From Oxyruncus cristatus (Eukaryota > Chordata > Aves > Passeriformes > Cotingidae): a stretch of DNA of 64,000 nt. Positions within the stretch are counted from its first letter, which is position 1. The number at the start of each line of letters is the position of its first letter. The position numbers were made by a program, and so were the translations under genes. This document shows positions 26,801 through 38,402 of this stretch, in pieces. The notes beneath the pieces are model-generated. The model saw only the letters and a program-made list of their open reading frames with translations, searched no databases and was not told the origin of the DNA. The stretch is taken from the NCBI GenBank assembly GCA_013399855.1, contig VXAY01000767.1, positions 1,831,952-1,895,951 of the forward strand, in the 5' to 3' direction.

Positions 26801-29800
26801 AGGAAGAATTTCGGTTGTTACAAACTATTTGCATCCATCTATGCACACACATTGACACAAACTTGGAAAATAACCCTCCCCACCATTTTGAGACTGGTGT
26901 TCTTGTGTGTTCTACAGTTAAATACTCCCTGTGCTGCTCTTTAAGTACCATGCTTAAATGGCACTGATTTTTATGTTTAAAGGATAATTCACCACTAGGC
27001 TCAAGCAGTATGACGGAAAAGCCGGTATGTTTGTTCAGACAGAAAAGATCATCATGAATATAAAAGCCGAAGTTTCATTTTATACACAGGAAATGCCACA
27101 TCAACCCCAAACACAGAAATTGTTACACGCCTGCAAACAGAAAAACGAACAATCTCTCAAAGTTTCATCACAGAAAATTTGTCCTTTCACGACACCAGTG
27201 GCCCTGTGAGAGAGAGGAGCAGAAGGTCTGTCCCCAGATGCCCCTTTACCATCGCAATCTGCTGCCTGATGCGCTCTCTGGCCGCCTTCTCCTCTGCCTT
27301 CTCTCTGTTCCTTTCCTCCAACATGCGTTTGGTCATTTCTTCTTCCTGTCGCCTTTTGTACTCCAGCATTTCTTTGCCAGTTTTTCTCCTTTCAATTTCT
27401 TTCTTCATTTCTTTCTGCATAGAAAAATATAAAAACTGGACCACAGAACTCCCTTGGACAAGAGAAAAGACTGAGGTGCATCTGTTTCAGAGGGAATTTA
27501 TTCAAATAACGGTATAAAATACCATGCAAAGGGTTTTACATTTTTGTGTTACCTGTTCTTCTTCTTTCCTTTTCTCTTCCCGCCTCTCTTCAAGCTTTTT
27601 CGTTAATCTAAATTTAAGAATAAAGTGAGAAGCCTTAGTGCAGTATTTTAAGATGCTAAGGAAGCATTTGCAAACACAGACCAGAACACATGGAGATGAA
27701 CTGTAGCACGGTGCTGATACCCCTGTAACAGTCATGATTCACTCACAAGGGGTGCACCATCCATATAAAGACAGCAGGGGATTCACCACCTCCTTTCCAA
27801 CTTTTAGTGGAGCTCCAACACATTCCCTTTGTCCTTTTCCCCTCAGCAGATGAAGAACCCTACATATTCTCACTGTTGGACTAACTTACGAAGACATACA
27901 CTAAGTAATTACTGTTTAGGACCTGTGGTAACAAACACTAAATCTCAGTCTCTTTTTAGCTATTTAAACCATCTGGTTTCTTCTGCACATCACTTCCTAA
28001 AGTGGGACACAATAACATATAGCACTGACACGGATGCACTTGCATCTGTCTCGGCTCTCCAGGAAGGTGCCTTAGAATAAGGAGTGACTTAAAAAAGCCC
28101 CAGTAATTTGTCAATACAGATTGACAATAAAAGCCCAACATAACTTAAGTCTGGGGAAAGGGCAGGCGCAGCCAAACACGAGAAGTCAGATAACCAGAAA
28201 AATCTTGTTTGTGTGGTACTGTTTTCTTAAAAAGGAAATGGTAGTTAGCACACAGCTTGGCCTCTTTTTCTCCCTTGAAACAACGCTGGAGATAAATTAT
28301 GCCAGATTTGTATAATGATTAGTGGATTTTTTTAAAAAAGCAACATTGATATTTATATTAAAATTGACTGCATTGTCTTAACAGTGTTAAGTAAAAATTA
28401 TCCCTGTTGTCCAACAACTTCGGGACAAAACTGGTATTAAGCAAGAAGAAGTTTAAAAACATATTTTAGCATTTAAGAATTATAAATAAATATGTTTAAT
28501 TATATAATTAAATAATTTTTAATATTTAGATGTTATATATCATAAGTGATCAGATTTGCTAAATATGTGTAACTGGTTTTAGGTTGGATATTTCAAATAC
28601 TGTCAGCCTTACTAAAACCAAGTTTATACACAAAATCCTGTATTTAAAAACAACTGGTGTAAGGAATGAACCATGTTTTGAACCAGATGTTTCTGATCAC
28701 CATACTTCAAAATACTAAAACTAACTCATCGCTGTTCACTGATCGAAGCAAATGAAGAGTCTCAGAATAGGATCCCTCTGGATTCCTCAATATCCCTAAA
28801 CTGCAAAAGGTCATCAAATGGCCAAGAAGAAGAAATCAGATGGCATCTCTATATAAAACCTAAGCTGGTATTTTGTTACACCAGTTTCCAGTGTTTTCAG
28901 TTCAATGTTTTAACTCGTTCAAAAATTTTCAGCAAACATATGGTCTGCATAAAGTTATATCAAAGGTGAACATTTGTATTTTTCCAGATTACCTCTTTCT
29001 TTCAGAGTACATGAAAAATGAGATTAATTTAAAAGCTGTTTAAGTATCAGCCCTTGTATTGTCACAGACATCTAATCAAAAACAAGGCCGCAAAAAGGTT
29101 TGCCAGGTGACAGCAGATTAAAAATCCTGTAATTAAGGCTGTTTGTTAAAAAACCCAAACAAACAACCCAAACCCCAACAAAACCTCCTGCGAGACAAAT
29201 ACAACACATCAGGAAGCCTGCACAAGAAGACTTACCTTTCTACCTTGAGTGTGAGATCATTCACAGGCTGAGCATCACTCACTTGCTCATCTGCAGAATT
29301 AGTTGCTTCCTGGCTTGCTGAACCAGAATTTGCTCCATCTTCAAGGGATTTACAAGCAAGTAATGCACAAGAGAAAAAATAAAGGTGTATTTCTTTCATA
29401 AAAACCACTATGCTCATTGTTAGCCACGATTTACAGCAACTGGGATATCTCACGGAAATCTGAGGTTCTGCTACTTAGACTTCCCCCCTCAACAGTTTGA
29501 TTTCAGGTTATAAACCCAAAGAAACTTTTTAACTGAATCCTTTTTCAGGGAAGCATACACAATTTTTATTGTATTATAAACCATTCCTCATTCTTTAGAA
29601 CTAAGCAGAATGACAAGTTATTCTTCCCTCTGGACTTGCAAGAAGCATTCTGGGATACCCAAGCTTTTCCTCAACGAGTCCACAATGTATTGCCTTTTAT
29701 GTACTACCATGTGCATAAGAAACTTTCTTTTCAGGAAGAAAAAGTACCTCCAAAGTAAATTAGCAAGCATTTGTGTCAAAACACTCACCATTACTGGTGG

Positions 29801-32439
29801 AAGGTCTTACTGTCTCAGGCACAGCAGACTCAGAGGAGTTACAAGACTCTGCTGCTCTGGCGTGTGTATTTTCTGGAGCACCGTCAGACTGGGAGGAGGG
29901 ATGGGGGGCAGGTGACTGAGTGCCGTTTTCCAAAGGTCGCCCTTTCCCTGTGTGCATCTAAGAAATTGGAGAAAAAAAAATGGAGGCCATGAAAGTTCAA
30001 ATATTTTTCACAGGTTTAAAGGTCAAGAGTGAGCTATTTTTGGAGAGTCGGCCCTATTAAAAATATAAAACTAGAATTATCATATATTGTTGAGTATAGT
30101 GCAATCATGCATTTCACACTTTTCCTAATTTTAGTCTTGTGCTAAAATTAATGTGATAAAACTATCTACACTTATATTATGTTCCACAGCATAATTTTAT
30201 AAATCCGCATTACAGAACAGTATTAAAAAAACACACATGAGCTGAAGAGTAATTAGTGTGTCGTTCCAGTTTAGAGATCTCCACACATTTCTTCAATACT
30301 GCAGGTGTTAACACACATGATCTAAACCAATCTGTGAGTCAAAAGTTAACGTAGCACTTCTCCACAGTGCTTCCAGCCTGTTCAATCTGTGTGCTGAATT
30401 CCAAGTTGCAGTTTTGTTGTTGGAAGGACACAGAACCAGTAACTCCCCCTTCCCCAGGGCCATCACCTGTCCTGAGCACACCCGACTCAATCCCAGACCC
30501 AGCCTGTCTGCAAGTGTTACCTGTTTAACTTTATGGATTCTGGTAACAAGCTCTTCAACAGAAACACTGCCAGCAATGACTTCCAAAGGGATGCCATTGT
30601 CTCCTATGAAAAAGCTGGATGGAACACACACCACCGGATCTGCACAGCAACAGTTAAGGGCAGGGAATGGCTCGAGTTCATAAAGTAACTTGCAGGGAAA
30701 GGCAGACGTCCTTCCTACAGAAGCTTCCAGCCCAGCACTCTTATCTCCACCTTATCTGACACCAGCAGCTGTCAGTGCCAACGGAGGAAGGAAAAAGAGA
30801 CACTGGCAAAGATTGCCTACCAGTGATAAGTATTGCTTCTTTTCTTTGGACTGGTTTAAGCAAAACTATTTCGCTCCAACTTTTCCGGCCACTGGTTATG
30901 CTTTGACTGGAGAGATTTTGGAGAGATTGTTTTAGTGTGAGACAACATCTTCAGTGGACAATAATGAATTCTCCACAGCATTAAGGAACTCCAAGTTGAG
31001 GTTCTGAATCCCCTTTCCCAGCACCATACAGAACTCATGAACTCTATGCAGTGACCCCCTTAAGGCAGGCAGATGTTTCCCTGACTCCACAGCTGTGTCT
31101 GTGACAGAACCCTGTCCACTGCTTGTTCTTCCTCCCCTGTATCTCTGAGCACCAACTAATAACTGAAAGCTGCTTAGTAATACCAGTGGGTTATTCTGAT
31201 GACATAAATTATAAATCATTTTCTATTTAGAGAATTACATAGTTTAACATAAACTTGTTCACTTTCTCTAAGAACTGACAGTAAGTTGAATACACAGATG
31301 GTATCTATTAACTACACAGCTTATTGCACAGTTTTGTGCCATAATAAGTATTTTCAACAATGTTGCTTGTAAGTACTTGTCTTAAGAACAGTATTAACTT
31401 GTGATGAGCAATTATCTGTAATCATAATGTAGTATCTGAACTGATCTCAAAGGATACAAATTTGAGAGAACTGCAGGCACGCTTCACTGTTGAAAAGAAA
31501 AGATTCGTTTAGGAGGAGCAATCGCTTCGCAACAACTTCAGATTAAGTCTTTCATCATAAAAATAACTGTCCTACAAAACTATTTAAATACTTGAGAGAA
31601 CACTAAAAGCAAATTTGCACTGCATCTTCTCATTAACATTCTGCAGAAGTGTTGACATGGTGACAATCCCTGGTTATCACAGTTGACTACATCAGATTGA
31701 GGGAAGCAGTGCTAAGAGGCAATTCAGGAAGAAGAAATCTTGTCTATTGAGCACAAATAATATAGTAAATCTAATAAAATGTCTATAAAGCATTTCAAAA
31801 TAATACCATTTTGGGAAAGGTCAGTGCACTTTGTGCACTTGGACTGGAACACAAACATAACAAAAATAGCTGAGTAATTTACTCAGGAACTTCAATGCCT
31901 CTCTATTCTGTGTGTTACAATGGAGGCAAACACATTTTCTCTGGGGCTTTACAGATTTTTATCTTTCTGAATTCATAAAAGGTTTTTAATTCATTATGTA
32001 ACTTGGCAAATCAAGAACTGCCTCTAGCACTTCATTTTGATTCCAGCTTTTTTTATAGCACATTCATGTCTCCTCCTGTTGAAAAAGGACAACTTCGAGC
32101 ATTCTTTTACTAGTACTGGATTACAGTCAGAAATACACAATGAATATCTGCAGAACACAACAGTAAATTCTGACATTTTTTCAGGCCCTAGAGGCTTCAG
32201 GAGTACTGAACTCACTTATGCTCTGGAATCCTGTATTCAGAATATCTCCTAATCAGGGTGAGGACTTCAAAGCCTCTTATTCTCATCATCAACAATGAAA
32301 GATGCTATAAGTGACAGAATTAGAATAGGCTCAAACCTTTTGGTGTCGATTTTAATAGCAACAAACCCATCTGAGGCAGCCTCAGTCACCTTCTCATCTT
32401 CCCACCTCGCAGCCATCTCAGTAGATTGTTCATCTTCAC
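23833..32439 (-). CDS. UBXN4: UBXN4 (erasin), missing exon 1
   Basis: ER-membrane UBX protein that recruits p97/VCP for ER-associated degradation. Exons in transcript order: 32337-32439, 31458-31486, 30521-30639, 29789-29957, 29236-29338, 27553-27607, 27250-27414, 26332-26459, 25510-25612, 25039-25170, 24526-24734, 23833-23971 (stop TAG). All junctions are GT-AG; visible length is 1454 bases, about 484 residues. Seen in order: end of the thioredoxin-like UAS region (GEDEQSTEMAARWEDEKVTE, CVPSSFFIGD), a Ser/Pro/Asn-rich linker, a charged coiled coil (KKLEERREEKRKEEEQ onward), the UBX domain, a membrane hairpin and a basic-acidic tail ending NSTQQM. The first ~27 residues (human MLWFQGAIP...) were not found and probably lie in the gap at 37723-38222. 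It converges with LCT. Confidence 0.94.
24526..24734 (-). other. UBXN4: UBXN4 membrane-hairpin exon
   Basis: Encodes LWKFLGTILYPLLAVWRFIS followed by NFLFTSPPP, a hydrophobic stretch broken by prolines, as expected for the intramembrane hairpin that anchors erasin with both ends in the cytosol. The rest is Ser/Gln/Ala-rich linker, which is poorly conserved. Confidence 0.85.
25039..25612 (-). other. UBXN4: UBXN4 UBX domain exons
   Basis: Exons 25510-25612 and 25039-25170 encode the UBX beta-grasp fold: ARIQFRLPDGSSFTNQFP, then TVGNTYGNFSLATMFPRREF. The FPR of MFPRREF is the conserved loop that inserts into the p97 N domain. The domain closes with ASVVLLP. Confidence 0.9.
31458..31486 (-). other. 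UBXN4: UBXN4 29-bp microexon
   Basis: A 29-base exon coding SEACLQFSQIY together with flanking split codons (AG|T and T|AT). It is bordered by a CAACAG acceptor and GTATCC donor on the minus strand, and bridges the frame between exons 32337-32439 and 30521-30639 exactly. It matches the remembered human peptide at this position. Confidence 0.9.
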
Positions 32440-34920
32440 CTGCAAGACACAACACATCTGTGAAGCTAAATCCACCACAAATTGCTTTTTTTGCTCTGAT
32501 TTTAGCTTTGCTTCAATTGCTTGGGATCACCTTTGAAAGACACTCTTGATTCCTTTCAAGTCAGTAGATAATTCTGCTCCAGATTACCCTCATAACATGC
32601 ACAGAGATCCCACAGCACACAGGGAACTGCTGCTTCTCCCTGACAGTAAACTTCACCTCCTAACGTGACAAAACTGTCAGCCACTTACCCCTCACTATAA
32701 ATTTAATTACACAGTGGTTCACCAGCTGCTGATAGGTAAAACTGTGTTCTCCACTCCTTGGAAACACATAATTCAGCAAAGTTTCACAGTTTGACAGTGT
32801 TGAAAAAAATGCACAAACCAAGAAACACTTATTTGCAGGATTAATTGTAGCTTAGTTTTGTATTTTGTGCTTTTCTTGACGTGAACAGTAGGAGAGGAAA
32901 AGGAGTGAGAAGCACAGAGGGGCAGGAATAACAGGAGCAGAGGAGCTACTTAGGCAAGAGAAACTGAAAAGGTGTTGTGGGGCCACAGATTCAGAAGTGT
33001 TATTTTAATCAGACGGAACACATCAATCATCCATTTATCTTCCAAAGCATCAGTTCAGTGAGGATGTGGGTTAATAAATAATTCTGATGAATATTAACCA
33101 TCTTTAAACAAGTACCCTGGCTGGCCACCATTTGTTTATCTTCAATCTCTATTACTTCCCAGCAGCTTGGAATGGACTTCATGAAGAATCTGAGTCACAA
33201 GTATAGCAGTACAGTAGGCCATTATTTGGTGACAACAACAAACCACTTGTTTGTTCCATCCCAGTTGCCATTCCATGCAGTATTTTTGACTTGTTAGGAT
33301 CAGGAGTCACACGTGGAGTCCCCCCGGGGAAGTGCTGCTGTCTGGTCACCAGGCTTCTCAGAGGGACATGTATCAAAAATATAACCATTTTGAACACCTG
33401 GTTTTCAACCAGATGTATCGATTTTACCCTGGAAGTACTGGAGCAAGTAAGAAAGTATCCACCTCTACGACTGTTATTCTGCATAAGGAAGTAAATATTG
33501 AGGCTGTTTTATGTCTGAACCCTTCCTCTTGCTGTCAGTGGATGCAGCTGTTCTGCCAGGAGCAGTTCAGGCCCCTCTCCTGTTCCCACATGCTTGGAGG
33601 CAGCTGCTTCACCACACACTCTTTCAACAGGACATGTGCTCATCCGATTAGGCTACTAAAAATATCTAAAGACTTGCCTAACACTAACTTTTCCACACAA
33701 ACAACTGCTGTAGAAGAAAATGTTGAAAGACACAAACAGGGCAGAGACTGTTCACAGGACAGTCTGAGATGTGCCCCGTGAATGAAAATGCTGATAACTC
33801 ACATTTTATAAAGCTCTCTGCCACGATGCACAGATTAATACTGTGACTACCCACTGAAGAGTTGCTCATTCTCACACATCTTTTTGTTTTGATAACCCTT
33901 CCTCATTTGGGGGTTAAGGCTCTCTTATTACAGGTAGTAGTAATTATATCCTGAAATTAAAACTGCTAGGTCACAGGAAAAACATCAGAAAGGTCAAGAG
34001 GTGAAGCTTGAACATGACATAACTCGTAATTCTGCGAAACACTGAGCCAGCACAACCACCTCAGAATTCCAGCTCCCAAGACTCTCAGATTTCTTGCTTC
34101 TCAAGCAAAAGCATCACTTTATTTCACATGGTGTAACGATCTGCCCACAATTTACAGTCACACTTCCTCGTCTCTTAAATTTGGTCAGGTGAATTTAGAT
34201 ATCTGCGCAGGGAAAACAGACACTTTTCCTGCAATAATTTATTTCCTATATGATGAACTTACTCAAAACCATCACAGGTTGTCAGACTTTAACTCCCCTA
34301 CTCCTCAACACTCAGTCATCAGGGAAAAGTGTTTTCCTTTCAGAAGGAGAGAGATAAGCCTAGCTGACTTTTCCATGTCCAACATTTCATAACTACTCAG
34401 TAAGAGTAAGGGTTTTGATTCTGGAAATGCCAGAAAAGCCAGGACACAAAGCTGTTCACCTCCTCCTCCTTTGCGTCATTTCACTTATTTAACTTGAAAA
34501 GTGCTTTGATACATCTTGACTACAAATTACTAACAAATAGCTAATGATAGCAAAGCACCATTTTGTAAAAAACCCCCAAATCCATAAAATAAAGCTATGA
34601 ACAAAGCAAGGAGGGTTTCTACAAATGTTATTAAAAAGAAACACAAACATTTTATCTTGAAGCTTTTCACTTTCACCATCCCCCCTTCATTTCTTCACTC
34701 TGAAAAGCACTTTATGAGTGGCCTGGTATTTCCATGATCAGAACATTTCTAACCTTTGGAAAGGATAATCTTAAACACCTCAACCAGAACAGAGGAGGTT
34801 TCATACCAAATGAAAAACTGAACTGAACTTTAGATTAATAACTTCAGGAATGAAAGGCGTTTTTTAACTCCGCAGGCTACAAAATCATCTACAGAACAGC
34901 TACCAACAAGATACCAGAGA

Positions 34921-35190
34921 AGAGAATCACAGAATATCCTGAGCTGGAAGGGACCCACAAGGATCATCGAGTCCAGCTCCTGGCCCTGCACAGGACAACC
35001 CCAAGAGTCACACCCTGTGCCTGCGAGCGTTGTCCAAACACTTCTTGGGCTCCGGCAGCCTTGGGGCCATGCCCACTGCCCTGGGGAGCCCGGTCAGCGC
35101 CCGACCACCCTCCGGGGGAACAACCTTTCCCTAATACCCAACCTAAACCTCCCCTGACACAGCTCCAGCCGTTCCCTCGCCTACCTGGGT
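34921..35190 (-). mobile_element. CR1 LINE 3' end (minus orientation)
   Basis: The plus strand begins AATCACAGAATATCCTGAGC, then GGAAGGGACCCACAAGGATC, ATCGAGTCCAGCTCCTGGCC, and later CCTGGGGAGCCCGGTCAGCG: a reverse-oriented CR1 3' segment of about 270 bases, well preserved. Confidence 0.9.
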
Positions 35191-36477
35191 TCCCAAGACC
35201 TGTTCCACCACCAGGAATACTGTCTCCTGCACAGCAGCAGAGGGAAACTGCTCCTGGCAATTAACTGATGCAGCAAAGTAATTCATCTGTTCCCCACACG
35301 CAACTCCCCTGTCCCATGTGCACAGAAGGCTCTATTTAACATCCCACCTTAATATTTAGAATCAGTTTCCCAAGGCAGACACGATTCACCTGCTCTCTGC
35401 GGAGTATGGAGTAACCCCTTTTATTGCAACTTCCCAAGGAGTTCCCAGGAGCATCTTTACTACACTTACACCATTGCATCACCACGACGTGTCCTGAGGG
35501 TTTCAAACACTGAACTCAAGAACACTGGGATTTCAGCTGCAGACACAAATGGTAAAGGAGAAACCTGGTTGAACAGTGTGCAAACACCACCTCATTTTTA
35601 AGATAAATAACCACAGTATTCCTTGCTTGACCAGAAAAACATCCTGGAAACAGAAAGAATCATTCAGTTCTTCACTTTCTAGAGAGAAAGTAAGTAACGA
35701 GCAAAGAAGAGGAGTGAGGGGCAGAGAGATGGTGGCAGAAACCAGCGATGGACCTACCAGAATTCCCTCATTTCGGTCAGGACTAACAGTTCTCCACTAG
35801 TGGACACCTCAAAATTGCAGTTAACATTTTCAATTTCTCTCACTAATTTTTTTTCCTTTGTCTGTTTTTTAGCCCCACAGCCACTATTTGGAAGAAGCGT
35901 CCAAAACAAAACAGAAACATTGAACGCTGCTGAATCCTTGTTTTCCTGCTCAGAAAGCTGCTTTCAAATGCCTGTCTCCAGTGGGAAGTTTGGAGTGTAA
36001 AGGCCCAAAGTTACCATCACTGTGCAGTCTGAAATGTTTCTACCCAAACAACAAAGCCAACCCCCGCTAACATAAAAATAGACTGTTCTTTCAGCACTCT
36101 GCATCCTTCAAACACACGTGCTTCCACACACAGTGAGAAAGTGAGTTCTTGATGCTTCATGATCAGCTCTGCCCAGGTCAGCTGCCCTGATCCCACGGTG
36201 CCTGGGGCACCAAATCTTGGCAGAACTCCCCAGCTCTTTCCTTTCAGAGATACGGCTCACTGAAGTAACACTCCCCTTTTCCAGCGCTCACAAGAACAAA
36301 CAAAACAAATCCTCACAGCACACCAGTGACAAAACTAGGTTACATCCCTGCAACCAGAAACTCAGCTCTGTTACACGTCTACTTATTCCTACATCCACCC
36401 AGTCAACATCAACATCTGAAAGGTCCTGGCTTGTGTACAATTTTAGTGTCATAAAAATCAGTGGAAACAATATGCAC

Positions 36478-36900
36478 TTTTCAGCCACTCTACCACTGCC
36501 CTCCTCAGTGGGCAGGGGGAAGAGAATAGAATGGAAGGCTCATGGGAGAGATAAAGGCAGGGAGCGATCACTCACCAGTTACTGTCACAGGCAAAAGAGA
36601 CTCGACTTGGGGAAAAATTCGTGTCACTTATTACTAATCAAAAGTCAGAGTAGGATCATGAGAAACAAAAACAAATCTCCCCACCCTTCCTGCAGTCAGT
36701 TCCTCACACGTTTTCTCTCTTGCTCCTTCCTCTTCAGGGACTGGACTCCTCACACTCTTCCCCTGCTTGAGCACGGGATCCCTTCCCAACTTCTCTAAAG
36801 GGAGTCTTTCCCACGGGCTGTAGCTCTTCATGAACTGCTCCACCCCATCCCTTACTCCATCTGTGGTCTGAGAAGACCTCGATTTCCAGCAGTATGTTCA
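36478..36900 (+). mobile_element. Avian LTR-like dispersed repeat, copy 1
   Basis: Shares with the copy at 60550-61130 an ordered set of segments: AGAGATAAAGGCAGGGAG, CACTCACCAGTTACTGTCAC, GACTCGACTTGGGGAA, CAGAGTAGGATCATGAGAAA, then Cys/Ser-codon-like runs with CTTCCCACGGGCTGTAGCTC. I recognise this as a repeat common in bird genomes, of endogenous-retrovirus LTR type (ERVL-like, tentative). It is diverged, with no coding frame of note. Confidence 0.6.
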
Positions 36901-37196
36901 CTATCCAGCAGAAAATGCTGTTCTCCAGGTACAAGGAGAGTTGTGTCAACAAGAGAACTTAACTGCACTAACTTTTCTGTTCACATCCCCTTCACGAGGG
37001 AACTTCTCCTCGAAGCTTCACCAATCCCACAGTTCACTAGTTCCTGAGGGAACAACACTAAGCCACACGTTGTTGTTTCATGAGGCATCTGAAAGACTTG
37101 AAGCCATAAGCAATTAAGGCAACAGTAAAACCTAAAAAAACAACACACGCAGATATATAAAAGCACAAGAAGTGAGTTAAAGGGCCTGTCTAACCA

Positions 37197-37480
37197 CAGA
37201 ATATCACAGAAGCAATCGGGTTGGAAGAGAGCTCTGGGATCATCGAGTCCAACCCATGACCAAACATCACCGTGTCAAGCAGACCGTGGCACTTAGTGCC
37301 ACGTCCGGCCTTTCCTTAAACACCCCCAGGGACGGTGACTCCACCGCCTCCCTGGGCAGCCCATTCCAGTGTCTAATGACCCTTTCTCTGAAGAAATTCC
37401 TCCTCGTGCCCACCCTGACCCTCCCGTGGCGCAGCTCGGGGCCGTGTCCCCCTCCCGTGTTTCCCAGGCAGGAAGGCAGC
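37197..37480 (-). mobile_element. CR1 LINE 3' end next to the UBXN4 promoter region
   Basis: The plus strand runs CACAGAATATCACAGAAGCA, GGGATCATCGAGTCCAACCC, TGGCACTTAGTGCCACGTCC, ACTCCACCGCCTCCCTGGGC, AGAAATTCCTCCTCGTGCCC, the reverse complement of the CR1 3' region. Divergence looks lower than for the other copies, suggesting a more recent insertion. Confidence 0.9.
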
Positions 37481-37722
37481 GCCCACCCGGCGCTCTGGGG
37501 CTGTGCAGGTTCCAGCGGCACTCGGTTACGAAACCCGCGCTGTCGGTGCGAGGGGAGGAAACAAAACACCGCAAACAGCCCCCGACGCCGCGGCAGCGGG
37601 AGCCGAGCGAGCGCGGCGGGGCAGAACGAGGGGCAGAGCCCCACACGGGCCGGGGCCGGGGCTGACACAGCACAAATCCCTCCCGGCGGGCGGCACACGG
37701 CCGGCAGGGCTCCGCCGGGCCC
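37481..37722 (-). promoter_or_regulatory. UBXN4: Edge of the probable UBXN4 CpG-island promoter
   Basis: Sharply GC- and CpG-rich against an AT-rich background, ending at the assembly gap. Given the UBXN4 orientation and its missing exon 1, this is most likely the first-intron side of its CpG-island promoter. No exon 1 coding sequence is visible in it. Confidence 0.5.
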
Positions 37723-38222
37723 NNNNNNNNNNNNNNNNNNNNNNNNNNNNNNNNNNNNNNNNNNNNNNNNNNNNNNNNNNNNNNNNNNNNNNNNNNNNNN
37801 NNNNNNNNNNNNNNNNNNNNNNNNNNNNNNNNNNNNNNNNNNNNNNNNNNNNNNNNNNNNNNNNNNNNNNNNNNNNNNNNNNNNNNNNNNNNNNNNNNNN
37901 NNNNNNNNNNNNNNNNNNNNNNNNNNNNNNNNNNNNNNNNNNNNNNNNNNNNNNNNNNNNNNNNNNNNNNNNNNNNNNNNNNNNNNNNNNNNNNNNNNNN
38001 NNNNNNNNNNNNNNNNNNNNNNNNNNNNNNNNNNNNNNNNNNNNNNNNNNNNNNNNNNNNNNNNNNNNNNNNNNNNNNNNNNNNNNNNNNNNNNNNNNNN
38101 NNNNNNNNNNNNNNNNNNNNNNNNNNNNNNNNNNNNNNNNNNNNNNNNNNNNNNNNNNNNNNNNNNNNNNNNNNNNNNNNNNNNNNNNNNNNNNNNNNNN
38201 NNNNNNNNNNNNNNNNNNNNNN
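37723..38222. other. Assembly gap of exactly 500 N
   Basis: A round-number gap, so its true length is unknown. It probably hides UBXN4 exon 1 and its transcription start. Reading frames drawn across it are meaningless. Confidence 0.99.
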
Positions 38223-38350
38223 GAGGTTTGTGTTGGACATGAAGAGGAATTTCTTCACAAAAAGGATGATTAAACATTGGAATACTATGACCAGTTCTGG
38301 GCTCCTAAGGACAAGGAGCTAGTGGAGAGGTCCAGCAGAATCCACGAAGA
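38223..38350 (+). mobile_element. Rearranged CR1 fragments
   Basis: The part just after the gap (38223-38280, with GAAGAGGAATTTCTTCACAA) is a 3'-region CR1 piece. It is followed by CCAGTTCTGGGCTCCTAAGG and GGAGAGGTCCAGCAG (38290-38335), which lie further 5' in the CR1 consensus. The order is therefore reversed relative to one intact element. Confidence 0.7.
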
Positions 38351-38402
38351 GTAGTTTTTAATTATTTAGTTATTATTATTATTATTTATTTATTTGTATT
38401 TT
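38351..38402. repeat. AT-rich microsatellite (ATT/ATTT)n
   Basis: TTATTATTATTATTATTTAT and similar units around 38365-38398, directly after CR1 debris. Confidence 0.8.

Larger units (their letters stand above)
32440..37722 (-). other. UBXN4 first intron and upstream GC-rich region
   Basis: No coding exon is recognisable here. It holds a CR1 (34921-35190), an LTR-like repeat (36478-36900), another CR1 (37197-37480) and, from about 37480 to the gap, a GC- and CpG-rich stretch typical of a promoter CpG island edge. Confidence 0.6.

Noticed and set aside
35061..35264. Proline-rich frame of 67 codons near 35.1 kb
   Set aside because: It lies in the reverse complement of a CR1 3' end.
37256..38277. 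Long open frames on both strands (321-336 codons) at 37.3-38.3 kb
   Set aside because: They run through 500 N and CR1 sequence; no real coding content.
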